From Streptomyces flavidovirens DSM 40150 (GTDB lineage Bacteria > Actinomycetota > Actinomycetes > Streptomycetales > Streptomycetaceae): a DNA stretch of 64,000 nucleotides. The notes beneath the pieces were generated by a model, which made no database searches, was not told the origin of the DNA, and saw nothing but the letters and a program-made list of their open reading frames with translations. A program made the translations under genes and the position numbers. Positions 52,578-60,959 of the stretch are shown in pieces; position 1 is the stretch's first letter, and each line of letters begins with the position of its first letter. Where the stretch lies: NCBI RefSeq assembly GCF_000429085.1, contig NZ_AUBE01000003.1, forward strand, positions 248,001-312,000. Direction: 5' to 3'.

Positions 52578-52870
52578 CGGGGTCCCTGCGGGGTCCCTGC
52601 GGGGCTTCCCCCCACCCCGCCCCTTCCCGTTGTGACACGGTGGGACTTCGCCGCGTGAGGGGCGCTGCCCCATCCCCCGCTCCTCAAGCGCCGGAGAGGC
52701 TGGGTGGTGCCGGGGGTTGGCGACCGTCCGGCGTCCGCCACGGCTCCGCTCCCCAGGCGCCGAGGGGCTGGATGGTGCCCGCCGGGGCGACCGTCTGGGG
52801 TCGGGTCTGCCTCCCACGCGGCGGAGCCGCAACGTGTCGCAGCGGGAAGGGGCGGGCCGGGGAAAACAAC
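52578..52870. repeat. Full-length foldback repeat element, second copy
   Basis: The left arm CCCCACCCCGCCCCTTCCCG plus TTGTGACAC starts near 52610; the right arm (TGTCGCAGCGGGAAGGGGCG and on) is at 52835-52862. CCGCGTGAGG and CCACGCGGCGG are the inner arms. The core CCGCTCCTCAAGCGCCGG lies at 52678, with a further divergent CCCAGGCGCCGAGGGGCTGG near 52752. It occupies the 360-base space between cobT and the CobU-fusion gene. A short GGGGTCCCTGC direct repeat precedes it. Confidence 0.75.
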
Positions 52871-52882
52871 CCACTCACCCAC

Positions 52883-54082
52883 TCACCCGCGCAGCACCAC
52901 CGCCTGCCCCGCCACCACCAGCAGCACCTGCTCGCACTCCCCGGCGAACGCCGCGTTCAGGCGCCCCAGCTCATCCCGGAAGCGGCGCCCGCTCGCCGTG
53001 GCCGGCACGACTCCCGAGCCGACCTCGTTGCTCACCGCCACCACCGTCCGCCGCGTCCCCCGCACCGCCGCCACCAGCTCCGCCACCCGTGCCTCCAGCG
53101 CCCGCCGCCCGCCCGCCGCCCACTTCGCGTCGTCCCACGCCCCGACCCGGTCCATCGCGTCGGTCAGCCACAGCGCCAGGCAGTCGATCAGCAGCGGCGG
53201 CCCTTCCGCCGCCAGCAGCGGAGCCAGCTCGCACGTCTCCTCGGTGCGCCACGCACCCGGCCTGCGCTCCCGGTGCAGACCCACCCGCTCGGCCCACTCG
53301 CTGTCGTCGTCACGGGTGCCGCTCGTCGCGACGTACACGACCTCGGGAAAGGTCTCCAGACGCCGCTCGGCCTCCACCGACTTGCCCGACCTCGCCCCGC
53401 CCAGCACCAGCGTCCGCCGCGGCACATCCGGTACCGCGTGGTACTCGCCGACGATCACGGTCGTCCCGTCCGGAACCGCCCGCGCGCCCGCCGCCGCGAG
53501 CCGCCGCTCCAGCTCGGGGCCCGGCGGCACGTCGTGATCGAGGTGTACGGCGATGACGTCCGTGGCCGCCCCGATGGCTCCCGCCGCCCGCAGCCGCGCC
53601 AGCGCGTCCGGCCGACCTGTGACGTCGGCGACCACCATCTCGTACGTACGGCCGCCCGTCGTCCCCCCGGCCGGTGCACCGCCCGGCGGCAGATACAGCA
53701 GCAGCTCGCCGTCCGGAGAGGTCACCTCGTACCCCGTACCGGGCGAGTCCATCGGGACGGCCCGCACCCGGTGCCCGCTGATCAGCGTCAGCTCCCGGCC
53801 GTCCGGCACCCGCCCCGCCGCCGGCAGCCCGGCCGGCAGCTCCATCGGCGGCCCGTCGTGCGGATGCGTCAGCAGCACCTGTCGTACGCCGGTGAGCGAG
53901 TGTCCCGCGCGGGCGGCGGCCAGCGCGGCCCCCGGCGTCAGATCGAGCAGCAGCGCGTCGTCCACGAGCAGCGCGGTCGCCGCCCGGGCGAGCCCGCCGC
54001 GGGCGGTGGCGCACGAGGCGCAGGGGCAGTCGGGGCGGGGCAGGCATGCCGGGGCCCCGGTGCCGAGGAGAGTCAGTTCCAC
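52883..54082 (-). CDS. cobU: MBL-fold / CobU fusion (adenosylcobinamide kinase-guanylyltransferase)
   Basis: 399 aa from GTG 54082, with GGAGGAT upstream. Residues about 1-215 resemble a PhnP-like metallo-beta-lactamase fold (ELTLLGTGAPACLPRPDCPC, VDDALLLDLTPG, LLTHPHDGPPMEL); the usual HxHxDH is only HPHDG, so metal binding is doubtful. Residues about 220-399 are CobU: TLVLGGARSGKSVEAERRL (Walker A), VVYVATSGTRDDDSEWAERVGLHRERR with the guanylylated His, and VAVSNEVGSGVVPATASGRRFRDELG. CobU activates cobinamide with GTP. The N-terminal domain's role is unknown. Confidence 0.9.
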   Translation of the reverse strand: MELTLLGTGAPACLPRPDCPCASCATARGGLARAATALLVDDALLLDLTPGAALAAARAGHSLTGVRQVLLTHPHDGPPMELPAGLPAAGRVPDGRELTLISGHRVRAVPMDSPGTGYEVTSPDGELLLYLPPGGAPAGGTTGGRTYEMVVADVTGRPDALARLRAAGAIGAATDVIAVHLDHDVPPGPELERRLAAAGARAVPDGTTVIVGEYHAVPDVPRRTLVLGGARSGKSVEAERRLETFPEVVYVATSGTRDDDSEWAERVGLHRERRPGAWRTEETCELAPLLAAEGPPLLIDCLALWLTDAMDRVGAWDDAKWAAGGRRALEARVAELVAAVRGTRRTVVAVSNEVGSGVVPATASGRRFRDELGRLNAAFAGECEQVLLVVAGQAVVLRG

Positions 54083-54181
54083 GAGGAGATCCTCCCGCGT
54101 CCCCGCCGGTGCCGCGCGCCCGGCTACTCTGCGGGGCAGGCTGTGCTGAACGAAGGCACGGGTGGGACCCGGGAGGCGAAC

Positions 54182-54391
54182 ATGGCGTGGACGTGGCGGT
54201 TCGAGAAGGCCGACGGTACGGAGGTCCCGCCGGCGGTGGTGCCGGAGGAGTTCACCACGCAGGGCGACGCGGAGTCGTGGATCGGCGAGGTCTGGAAGGA
54301 CCTGGTCGAGGGCGGCGCCGACCAGGTGCTGCTCTTCGACGACGGCACGAAGATCTACGGCCCGATGAGCCTGCACGCAGAAGAGGTCTGA
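54182..54391 (+). CDS. Small conserved hypothetical protein
   Basis: 69 aa from ATG 54182, an acidic, compact protein: MAWTWRFEKADGTEVPPAVV, a helix TTQGDAESWIGEVWKDLVEGG, and a beta-hairpin end QVLLFDDGTKIYGPMSLH. A weak G-rich ribosome site precedes it. No family name is known to the annotator, but the alternating strand-helix-strand pattern, in-frame length and clean codon use support a real gene. It is divergent from the CobU-fusion gene and followed by a tandem-repeat array. Confidence 0.72.
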   Translation: MAWTWRFEKADGTEVPPAVVPEEFTTQGDAESWIGEVWKDLVEGGADQVLLFDDGTKIYGPMSLHAEEV

Positions 54392-54759
54392 GGGCCTGAC
54401 GGCCTGAACGGCCTGAAGGCCCAAGCACGTACCCTCGGCCGCCGGACGAAAGCCGAAACGAGCCCGTCCAGCGGCCGAGGTCCGGGTCGGCCCGTCCGGC
54501 GGCCGAGGTCCGGGTCAGCCCGTCGCGCGGTCCGGGGTGCGGGGCAGCCTGTCCGGTGCTCCGCCCAGCTCCAGGGGCAGTCCGTCCAGCGGTCCATGCT
54601 CGGCTCAGCCTGCCCGGCATCCTGCCCAGCTCCGGGTCAGCGCGTCCGCCCAGCTCCGGGTCAGCCCGTCCGGCGGCCCGAGTCCGGATCGACCTGACCC
54701 GGCGCTCCGCCCCGCCCCAGGTCGATCCGCCCCACCGCCGCCCCCCCGCCGCCCAGCCC
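54392..54759. repeat. Degenerate 28-base tandem repeat array
   Basis: This 368-base space has no gene. Between 54466 and 54695 lie about eight imperfect units of 24-33 bases; the first two read GTCC-A/G-GCGGCCGAGG followed by TCCGGGTC-G/A-GCCC and are nearly identical (54466-54493, 54494-54521). Later units drift (starts at 54522, 54551, 54584, 54612, 54644, 54668) but keep GTCC starts and GGGTCAGCC ends. An upstream GCCTGA-type repeat (54394-54417) follows the 69-aa gene. Confidence 0.8.
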
Positions 54760-55848
54760 CTAGATCTCGCCCAGCGTGACCTCCGACGAGCGGGTCTCGT
54801 TGCCGCGTACGTAGGTCACCCGCACCCTGTCGCCCGGCCTGTGGGAGGCCAGTGCCTCCGCCAGCGAGGTGATCGTGGTGATCTCGGTGTCGTCGAGCGC
54901 GGTGATGATGTCCCCGGCCCGCAGCCCCGCCCGCGCCGCCGCGCCGTCCGGCTCGGCCGACACGACGGCGACACCCGACGGTTCGAAGTCGTCGCCCACG
55001 ACCGTACGGCCCGTGATGTCCAGCGCCGCCCGCCCCGAGTCGGTGACCCTGCCGTCCCTGATGATCTGGTCGGCGATCGTCTTCACCGTCGAGGACGGGA
55101 TCGCGAACCCGATCCCCGGCGCCGGGCCGCCGCCCATGTGGGGGTCGGTGGCCGCCAGCGTCGGGATGCCGATGACCTCGCTGTCGAGGTTGACCAGCGC
55201 CCCGCCGCTGTTGCCCGGATTGATCGCGGCCGAGGTCTGCACCATGTTCGCGATGGTCACGCCCGCACCGCCGCCCGAGCGCCCCCCGCTCACGGTCCTG
55301 CCGACCGCCGAGACGATGCCCTGCGTGACGCTGCTGGAGAGCCCCAGCGGGCTGCCCATCGCCAGGACGATCTGCCCCACCTCCACCCGTGAGGAGTCCG
55401 CGAACCTCGCCGGCCTCAGTCCGTCGCCGGGGACGCTGTCCAGCCTGATGACGGCGAGGTCCTGCTCCGGGTAGGCGGCGACGAGCCGCCCGCCGAGCGT
55501 CGCACCGCCCGTGGCCGCCGTGACCTTGAAGTCCCGCTCGCGGCCCACCACATGGGCGTTGGTGACCACGTGGCCCTGGTCGTCGTAGACGACACCCGAG
55601 CCCAGGCTCTCGGATGCGTCGATCTGGACGACCGACGGCAGTACGTCCTTGATCACCTGCTGGTAGTCGTTCTCCAGGTCCTGCCGCGCCACGGGCGCCC
55701 CCGCCTCCGCGGTGGCCCTCGGCGACGCGGACCCCGCCCCGGAGCCGGAACACCCGCTCGGGCAGGCCAGTACGACCGCACAGGCCGCGGCGGCCAGGGG
55801 CAGCCGGAGCCGACGCGGCACACGGCCGTGGTTACGTGATCCATCCAT
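54760..55848 (-). CDS. HtrA/DegP-like S1C serine protease with PDZ domain
   Basis: 362 aa; ATG 55848. A signal peptide with a possible lipobox (about residues 15-33, ending ACPSGC). The trypsin-like protease domain spans about 60-250, with catalytic His in VTNAHVVG, Asp in QDLAVIRLD and Ser in NPGNSGGALV. One PDZ domain follows (about 265-355: GVAVVSAEPDGAAARAGLRAGDIITALDD). HtrA proteins degrade or refold damaged exported proteins under envelope stress. A Gly/Ser-rich loop (VSGGRSGGGAG) precedes the Ser motif. It is followed on the other side by the repeat array. Confidence 0.93.
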   Translation of the reverse strand: MDGSRNHGRVPRRLRLPLAAAACAVVLACPSGCSGSGAGSASPRATAEAGAPVARQDLENDYQQVIKDVLPSVVQIDASESLGSGVVYDDQGHVVTNAHVVGRERDFKVTAATGGATLGGRLVAAYPEQDLAVIRLDSVPGDGLRPARFADSSRVEVGQIVLAMGSPLGLSSSVTQGIVSAVGRTVSGGRSGGGAGVTIANMVQTSAAINPGNSGGALVNLDSEVIGIPTLAATDPHMGGGPAPGIGFAIPSSTVKTIADQIIRDGRVTDSGRAALDITGRTVVGDDFEPSGVAVVSAEPDGAAARAGLRAGDIITALDDTEITTITSLAEALASHRPGDRVRVTYVRGNETRSSEVTLGEI

Positions 55849-55943
55849 GCCAGGAGTGTCCCTTTTGGGGGAATCCGGTGCCCGTGGAGAAGGTCCATCG
55901 GGGGATGGCGTTCAGCAGTGGGACGGGGGGCGGTGGGACGTAC

Positions 55944-56762
55944 TCAGCCCCGCGTGCCGCACAGATGCAGCAGCGCCGCGACCCGCCGGTAGGGGTCGGT
56001 CCGCCCCGCACGGTCCTCCAGGGCCAGAATCCGCTCCAGCTCCTCCGCGGGAAGCCGCGACGTCTCGTTGGCGGCGCCCTCGATGTTGTCGGTGAAGACC
56101 CGCACGCCGTACCAGGCGCGCAGCGGAGCGGCGATCCCGGCGAGGGTGGACGTCAGGGCGTCGAGACGGTCGGCGCGCACCCGCAGGCCGAGCCGGCTGG
56201 TGTACGCGGCCGAGTCGAAGGCGGCGAGCGCCCCGGCCCAGTCCCCAGCGAGTCCGGGCCGCATGGCCAGCGCGTCGGCGTTCCGCACCAGGAGGGACAG
56301 CAGGCCGCCGGGCGCCAGCATGCGGGCCAGGCCCGCCACCATCGCGTCGGGCTCCTCGACGTACATCAGCACTCCGTGGCACAGCACCACGTCGAAGCTG
56401 CCGGGCAGGAAGTGCACCCCGGTCTCCAGGCCGTCGCCCTCGACGAGGCGCACCCGCTCGCGGATTCCCTCGGGCTCCCCGGCGAGCGCCTCGCGCGCCG
56501 CGACCAGCATGTCGGGGTCCGACTCCAGGCCGGTCACCTTGTGACCGGCCCGCGCCAGGCGCAGGGCCTGCGTGCCCTGGCCCATGCCCACGTCGAGTAC
56601 GGCGAGCCGCCGGCCCACCGGGAAGCGGGCCGATATCTGCTCGTCGAGCTGGCGGGCGACCAGTTCCTGGCGGACGGTGTCGCGCAGGGTGCCGACGCCC
56701 TTCAGCCAGTCGGCCGCCGCGCCCTCGAACCGGGCGATCCCCGTGATGTCGTCCGCGCTCAG
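55944..56762 (-). CDS. Class I SAM-dependent methyltransferase (probable CTG start)
   Basis: About 272 aa. No ATG/GTG/TTG lies at the expected N-terminus (LSADDITGIARFEG); the likely start is the CTG at 56762, overlapping the DUF3043 stop as CTGA, with GGGGAA six bases upstream. The next in-frame ATG, at 56948, would put 62 residues inside the DUF3043 gene. SAM-binding motif I is LAVLDVGMGQGTQALRLARAGHKVTGLESD; the acidic post-I and FDVVLCHGVLMYVEEPDAMV motifs follow. It resembles the CmoA/Smt-type group acting on small molecules or tRNA; substrate unknown. Co-transcribed with the DUF3043 gene. Confidence 0.78.
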   Translation of the reverse strand: MSADDITGIARFEGAAADWLKGVGTLRDTVRQELVARQLDEQISARFPVGRRLAVLDVGMGQGTQALRLARAGHKVTGLESDPDMLVAAREALAGEPEGIRERVRLVEGDGLETGVHFLPGSFDVVLCHGVLMYVEEPDAMVAGLARMLAPGGLLSLLVRNADALAMRPGLAGDWAGALAAFDSAAYTSRLGLRVRADRLDALTSTLAGIAAPLRAWYGVRVFTDNIEGAANETSRLPAEELERILALEDRAGRTDPYRRVAALLHLCGTRG

Positions 56763-57358
56763 GGTCGTTCCCCGCGCTTGACCTGGGGCTTCGGCAGGCG
56801 CAGGCGGCGCATCTGGAGCGTACGCATCAGACCGTAGGCAACGGCGCCGCGCTTCGGCTCGTTCGGGAAGCGCTCGTTCAGCTGCTTCTTGAGCCGGATG
56901 GTCAGGCCGATCGAGTCGACGACGATCATCACGATCACACCGAGCCACAGCAGCAGCGCGATGTTCTGGATGTTGCTGATGCGGATCATGCTCAGGACGA
57001 GGATCACCACCGCGAGCGGCAGGAAGAACTCGGCCACGCAGAAGCGGGAGTCGACGAAGTCGCGCACGAAGCGGCGGACAGGGCCCTTGTCGCGGGCGGG
57101 CAGGTAGCGCTCGTCTCCGCTCGCCAGTGCCTCCCGCTGCCTTGCCAGGTCCGCACGGCGGGCTTCGCGCTGACGCTTCATCGCCTCCTTGCGGTTCGAC
57201 GGAGCCGCCGCCCCGTTGCGGCGCTGCGACTGGGCGACAGCGCGCTTCGGGGTGGGGCGGCCCTTCGGGGCCTGCGGGTCACGGGACGCTTTGGAGAGGT
57301 CCACCTGCACCTTGTCGGTGGGGGCCTTCTCTTCCTTGGAGGAACGGCTACGGAACAC
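56759..57358 (-). CDS. DUF3043 membrane protein
   Basis: 199 aa from GTG 57358 (FRSRSSKEEKAPTDKVQ). No clear Shine-Dalgarno is present, so the transcript may be leaderless. A long basic, Lys/Arg/Gln-rich cytosolic part (about 1-105) includes NGAAAPSNRKEAMKRQREARRADLARQREAL, typical of DUF3043. Two helices follow (about 115-132 and 140-160), then a basic end MRTLQMRRLRLPKPQVKRGE. DUF3043 is an actinobacterial family of unknown role found next to pspA, as here (divergent). Confidence 0.87.
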   Translation of the reverse strand: MFRSRSSKEEKAPTDKVQVDLSKASRDPQAPKGRPTPKRAVAQSQRRNGAAAPSNRKEAMKRQREARRADLARQREALASGDERYLPARDKGPVRRFVRDFVDSRFCVAEFFLPLAVVILVLSMIRISNIQNIALLLWLGVIVMIVVDSIGLTIRLKKQLNERFPNEPKRGAVAYGLMRTLQMRRLRLPKPQVKRGERP

Positions 57359-57604
57359 AAAGCCCAAGGGTACGGGGTACGGCGCATGGACCCCAGCCCG
57401 GAGGGGAACGATCCCGCAACGGTCGGTTTCTCCCGTTCTCCGGCCTTCACCTACTCCCTGGGCCGGAGCCCGGCGGACGGCAGTCGTCCTGGAGGAGGAG
57501 CGCATCAGCCCGCGAACAGTGCGGTAATGGATGCAGGGCCCGTAGTGTGGGTTCAAGTGCTGGAGCTGGTTCCGTAGTCCGTCAGAAGGGGGCGCGCGAA
57601 GCCC

Positions 57605-58399
57605 ATGAGCGGTGTCATGAAGCGTATGGGGATGATCTTCCGCGCGAAGGCAAACAAGGCCCTTGACCGGGCCGAGGATCCGCGCGAGACCCTCGATTAC
57701 TCGTACCAGAAACAGCTGGAGCTGCTTCAGAAGGTACGCCGCGGTGTCGCCGACGTGGCGACGTCGCGCAAGCGCCTGGAACTGCAGCTCAACCAGTTGC
57801 AGGGTCAGTCCTCCAAGCTGGAGGACCAGGGCCGCAAGGCGCTCGCGCTCGGCCGGGAGGACCTCGCCCGCGAGGCGCTGTCCCGCCGTGCCGCGTTGCA
57901 GCAGCAGGTCACCGACCTGGAGACGCAGCACCAGACGCTCCAGGGTGAGGAGGAGAAGCTGACGCTCGCCGCGCAGCGCCTCCAGGCCAAGGTCGACGCC
58001 TTCCGTACGAAGAAGGAGACCATCAAGGCCACCTACACGGCCGCGCAGGCGCAGACCCGGATCGGCGAGGCCTTCTCGGGCATCTCCGAGGAGATGGGCG
58101 ACGTCGGCCTGGCGATCCAGCGGGCCGAGGACAAGACCGCGCAGCTACAGGCGCGGGCCGGCGCGATCGACGAGCTGCTGGCCTCCGGCGCCCTGGACGA
58201 CCCGTCCGGGATGGCGAAGGACGACATCGCCGCCGAGCTGGACCGCATCTCCGGTGGTACAGATGTAGAGCTGGAGCTGCAGCGCATGAAGGCCGAGCTG
58301 GCGGGCGGCACGTCGGACCGGCAGCAGGCGCTCGAAGGCGGTGCGTCGCAGGACGGCACGCAGGCGCCGCAGGGTCAGCACAAGTTCGACAAGCAGTAG
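57605..58399 (+). CDS. pspA: PspA/IM30 family membrane-stress protein
   Basis: 264 aa; ATG 57605. Long coiled coil (about residues 25-215), as in ESCRT-III-like PspA: KALDRAEDPRETLDYSYQKQLELLQKVRRGVADVATSRKRLE, in blocks, and REALSRRAALQQQVTDLETQHQTLQ. The N-terminal amphipathic helix (MSGVMKRMGMIFRAKANKA) binds membranes. The last ~45 residues are a Ser/Gly/Gln-rich tail. Oligomers protect a leaky membrane. In actinobacteria pspA is followed by pspAA, as here, 43 bases downstream. Confidence 0.95.
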   Translation: MSGVMKRMGMIFRAKANKALDRAEDPRETLDYSYQKQLELLQKVRRGVADVATSRKRLELQLNQLQGQSSKLEDQGRKALALGREDLAREALSRRAALQQQVTDLETQHQTLQGEEEKLTLAAQRLQAKVDAFRTKKETIKATYTAAQAQTRIGEAFSGISEEMGDVGLAIQRAEDKTAQLQARAGAIDELLASGALDDPSGMAKDDIAAELDRISGGTDVELELQRMKAELAGGTSDRQQALEGGASQDGTQAPQGQHKFDKQ

Positions 58400-58441
58400 T
58401 CGCCAGACAGCAGGCCGCCGCACTCCGCGAAGGAGCACGTC

Positions 58442-58747
58442 GTGATCGTACGGATCATGGGGGAGGGCCAGGTGAAGGTGGCCGACAGCCACTTCACCGA
58501 ACTCAACAAGCTCGACGACGAACTGCTCGCCGAAATGGAGAGCGGGGACGAGCCGGGCTTCCGGCGCACGCTCGGTGCGCTCCTCGAAGCGGTACGCCGC
58601 CTCGGGGAGCCGCTGGCCGACGCGTCCCTCGAACCCTCCGAGCTGATCCTCCCGGCCGAGGACGCGACGCTCGACGAGGTCCGGGAGATGCTCTCCGACG
58701 ACGGCCTGATCCCGGCCGACCCCAGCGCCATCAGCCCCCCGGACTGA
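58442..58747 (+). CDS. pspAA: PspA-associated protein PspAA
   Basis: 101 aa from GTG 58442 with GGAGCACGTC just upstream. It is acidic. PspAA signature: MIVRIMGEGQVKVADSHFTELNKLDDELLAEMESGDEPGFRRTL (in blocks), and the C-terminal DDGLIPADPS. PspAA is a regular partner of actinobacterial PspA and is thought to modulate its membrane-stress function; the biochemical role is not established. Same transcript as pspA. A repeat-family fragment follows its stop. Confidence 0.93.
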   Translation: MIVRIMGEGQVKVADSHFTELNKLDDELLAEMESGDEPGFRRTLGALLEAVRRLGEPLADASLEPSELILPAEDATLDEVREMLSDDGLIPADPSAISPPD

Positions 58748-58761
58748 CCTTCGGCGACTTT

Positions 58762-58797
58762 CGGCCCGTACGGCGTGTGAGGACCGGGGTCAGGGAC
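58762..58797. repeat. Dispersed-repeat copy after pspAA
   Basis: Minus strand: GACCCCGGTCCTCACACG + CCGTACGGGC. It matches the core at 28211-28241 (CCTCAAGCG in place of CCTCACACG). It lies between pspAA and the two-component genes. Confidence 0.6.
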
Positions 58798-58859
58798 GGG
58801 CGGGCCCCGGTGTCCGGCCCGGCGCCCCCACCGCACCGCACGCCGTACCGTTACGGCTT

Positions 58860-60116
58860 ATGACTGCCCTCGGTACGGGATTCACCCGCTCCCGGTGCTG
58901 GCTCCACGCACACCCGCTCGCCATGGACGCCGCCCTGGCATGCGCCGTCCTGGTGACGATGGTGACCGGCTCCTTCGCCGACCCGCACGGCGGCACGGGC
59001 GGCCCGACCTTCGGCACCCGGACGCCGGGTGTGCTCAGCCTCGTCCTGATGACGCTCGCCTCCGGCGCCCTGGTCCTGCGCCGCCGCAGGCCCATGGCCG
59101 TCCTCGCCTTCACCGGCGTGGTGACGCTCGTCGAGCTCGTCGCCGGCGACCCGCCGAGCCCCGTCGCCATGAGCGCCGTCATCGCGCTCTACACCGTCGC
59201 GTCCCGCACCGACCGCCCCACCACCTGGCGCGTCGGGCTGCTGACGATGACCGGCCTGACCGCCGCCGCGATGTGCTTCGGCAGCGGCCCCTGGTACTCC
59301 CAGGAGAACCTCGGGATCTTCGCCTGGACCGGCATCGGGGCGACCGCCGGCGACGCGGTACGCAGCCGCCGCGCCTTCGTCGACGCCATCCGCGAACGCG
59401 CCGAACGCGCCGAGCGCACCCGTGAGGAAGAGGCCCGCCGCCGGGTCGCGGAAGAGCGGCTGCGCATCGCCCGCGACCTCCACGACGTCGTCGCCCACCA
59501 CATCGCGCTCGTCAACGTCCAGGCGGGCGTCGCGGCCCACGTCATGGACAAGCGCCCCGACCAGGCCAAGGAAGCCCTCGCGCATGTACGGGAGGCCAGC
59601 CGCTCCGCGCTGAACGAACTGCGCGCCACCGTCGGCCTGCTCCGCCAGTCCGGCGACCCCGAGGCCCCCACCGAACCCGCCCCCGGCCTCGCCGTGCTCG
59701 ACCAGCTCCTGGACACCTTCCGGCACGCGGGCCTCCCGGTGGAGGTGGCCAGGCCCGACAAGGGAGTGAGCGCGCCGCTGCCCGCCGCCGTCGACCTCGC
59801 GGCGTACCGGATCATCCAGGAAGCCCTGACCAACGTGCAAAAGCACGCGGGCCCCCACGCCAGGGCCGAGGTCAGCGTGGTCCGCGTCGGCTCGTCCGCC
59901 GAGGTCACCGTGATCGACAACGGCGGAGGGACGGCGAGCGCGGGGGACGGCCGCGAAGCCGGTGGCGGCGGCCACGGCCTCACCGGCATGCGGGAGCGTG
60001 TCACCGCCCTCGGCGGAACGCTGACCACCGGGCCCCGCTACGGCGGCGGTTTCCGCGTCCATGCGATCCTGCCATTCACGGAGCGTACGGGGGAGCGAAC
60101 GGTGGAGAACGCATGA
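58860..60116 (+). CDS. Two-component sensor histidine kinase (NarL-partner type)
   Basis: 418 aa; ATG 58860. Four to five N-terminal helices (about residues 20-155) make a mostly membrane-embedded sensor. A short coiled coil leads to the HisKA_3 dimerisation segment with phospho-accepting His208 in RIARDLHDVVAHH, then the HATPase domain (about 300-405) with DLAAYRIIQEALTNVQKHAG, VIDNGGGTAS and GGGHGLTGMRERV. The signal is unknown. Its stop overlaps the start of the response-regulator gene (ATGA), and an RND permease lies downstream. Confidence 0.93.
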   Translation: MTALGTGFTRSRCWLHAHPLAMDAALACAVLVTMVTGSFADPHGGTGGPTFGTRTPGVLSLVLMTLASGALVLRRRRPMAVLAFTGVVTLVELVAGDPPSPVAMSAVIALYTVASRTDRPTTWRVGLLTMTGLTAAAMCFGSGPWYSQENLGIFAWTGIGATAGDAVRSRRAFVDAIRERAERAERTREEEARRRVAEERLRIARDLHDVVAHHIALVNVQAGVAAHVMDKRPDQAKEALAHVREASRSALNELRATVGLLRQSGDPEAPTEPAPGLAVLDQLLDTFRHAGLPVEVARPDKGVSAPLPAAVDLAAYRIIQEALTNVQKHAGPHARAEVSVVRVGSSAEVTVIDNGGGTASAGDGREAGGGGHGLTGMRERVTALGGTLTTGPRYGGGFRVHAILPFTERTGERTVENA

Positions 60117-60814
60117 CGACGGCCACGACCCGCATCAGGGTCCTGCTCGCCGACGACCAGGCACTGCTGCGCAGCGCGTTCCGGGTCCTCGTCGACTCCG
60201 AACCGGACATGGAGGTCGTCGGCGAGGCGGCGGACGGCGCCGAGGCCGTCGAACTCGCCCGCGCGCTGCGCGCCGACGTCGTCCTGATGGACATCCGCAT
60301 GCCGGGTACGGACGGCCTCGCCGCCACCCGCATGATCAGCGAGGACCCGGAACTGTCCGCCGTACGCGTCGTGATGCTGACGACGTTCGAGGTCGACGAG
60401 TACGTCGTCCAGTCGCTGCGCGCCGGGGCCTCCGGCTTCCTCGGCAAGGGCGCGGAGCCGGACGAGCTGCTCAGCGCCATCCGCATCGCCGCGGCCGGCG
60501 AGGCGCTGCTCTCACCTGTGGCGACCAAGGGCCTGATCGCCAACTTCCTGGCGCAGGGCGGCACTTCGCAGGACGACGAGGCCGCGGCGGCCCGTACCGA
60601 GCGGCTTTCGGCGCTGACCGTGCGGGAGCGCGAGGTCCTCGTCCAGGTCGCGGGCGGCCACTCCAACGACGAGATCGCCGAGCAGCTCGTCGTCAGCCCG
60701 CTCACCGTCAAGACCCATGTGAACAGGGCGATGGCGAAGCTCGGCGCCCGCGACCGCGCGCAATTGGTGGTAATCGCCTACGAATCCGGCCTCGTACGGC
60801 CGAGGGTGGAGTGA
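60113..60814 (+). CDS. LuxR/NarL family response regulator
   Basis: 233 aa; ATG 60113 overlapping the kinase stop. The receiver domain (about 8-125) has the acidic pocket DDQALLRSAF and phospho-acceptor Asp60 in VVLMDIRMPGTDG, with FLGKGAEPDEL at its end. The C-terminal LuxR-type HTH (about 165-225) is LTVREREVLVQVAGGHSNDEIAEQLVVSPLTVKTHVNRAMAKLGARDR, in blocks. A likely target is the RND permease gene starting 146 bases downstream. Confidence 0.94.
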   Translation: MTTATTRIRVLLADDQALLRSAFRVLVDSEPDMEVVGEAADGAEAVELARALRADVVLMDIRMPGTDGLAATRMISEDPELSAVRVVMLTTFEVDEYVVQSLRAGASGFLGKGAEPDELLSAIRIAAAGEALLSPVATKGLIANFLAQGGTSQDDEAAAARTERLSALTVREREVLVQVAGGHSNDEIAEQLVVSPLTVKTHVNRAMAKLGARDRAQLVVIAYESGLVRPRVE

Positions 60815-60959
60815 GGGTGTAGCGGCGCCTACTCCAGCCGCGGTATGCGCCGCGTAAGAAAGGGACCTGGGACCGAGAGTTCGCCCTCTTCGCATGGCTG
60901 ATCGTATAAGCGGGCCACCGTGCCCGCCTGCCTCGCACGCCACGGAAGAGAGACCACCC

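Noticed and set aside
52522..52882. Possible cobalamin riboswitch before cobT.
   Set aside because: No B12-box-like sequence or typical leader is seen; the space is filled by the foldback repeat.
54466..54695. Possible CRISPR array in the 28-base repeats.
   Set aside because: Units abut without spacers, repeats degenerate quickly, and no cas gene is present.
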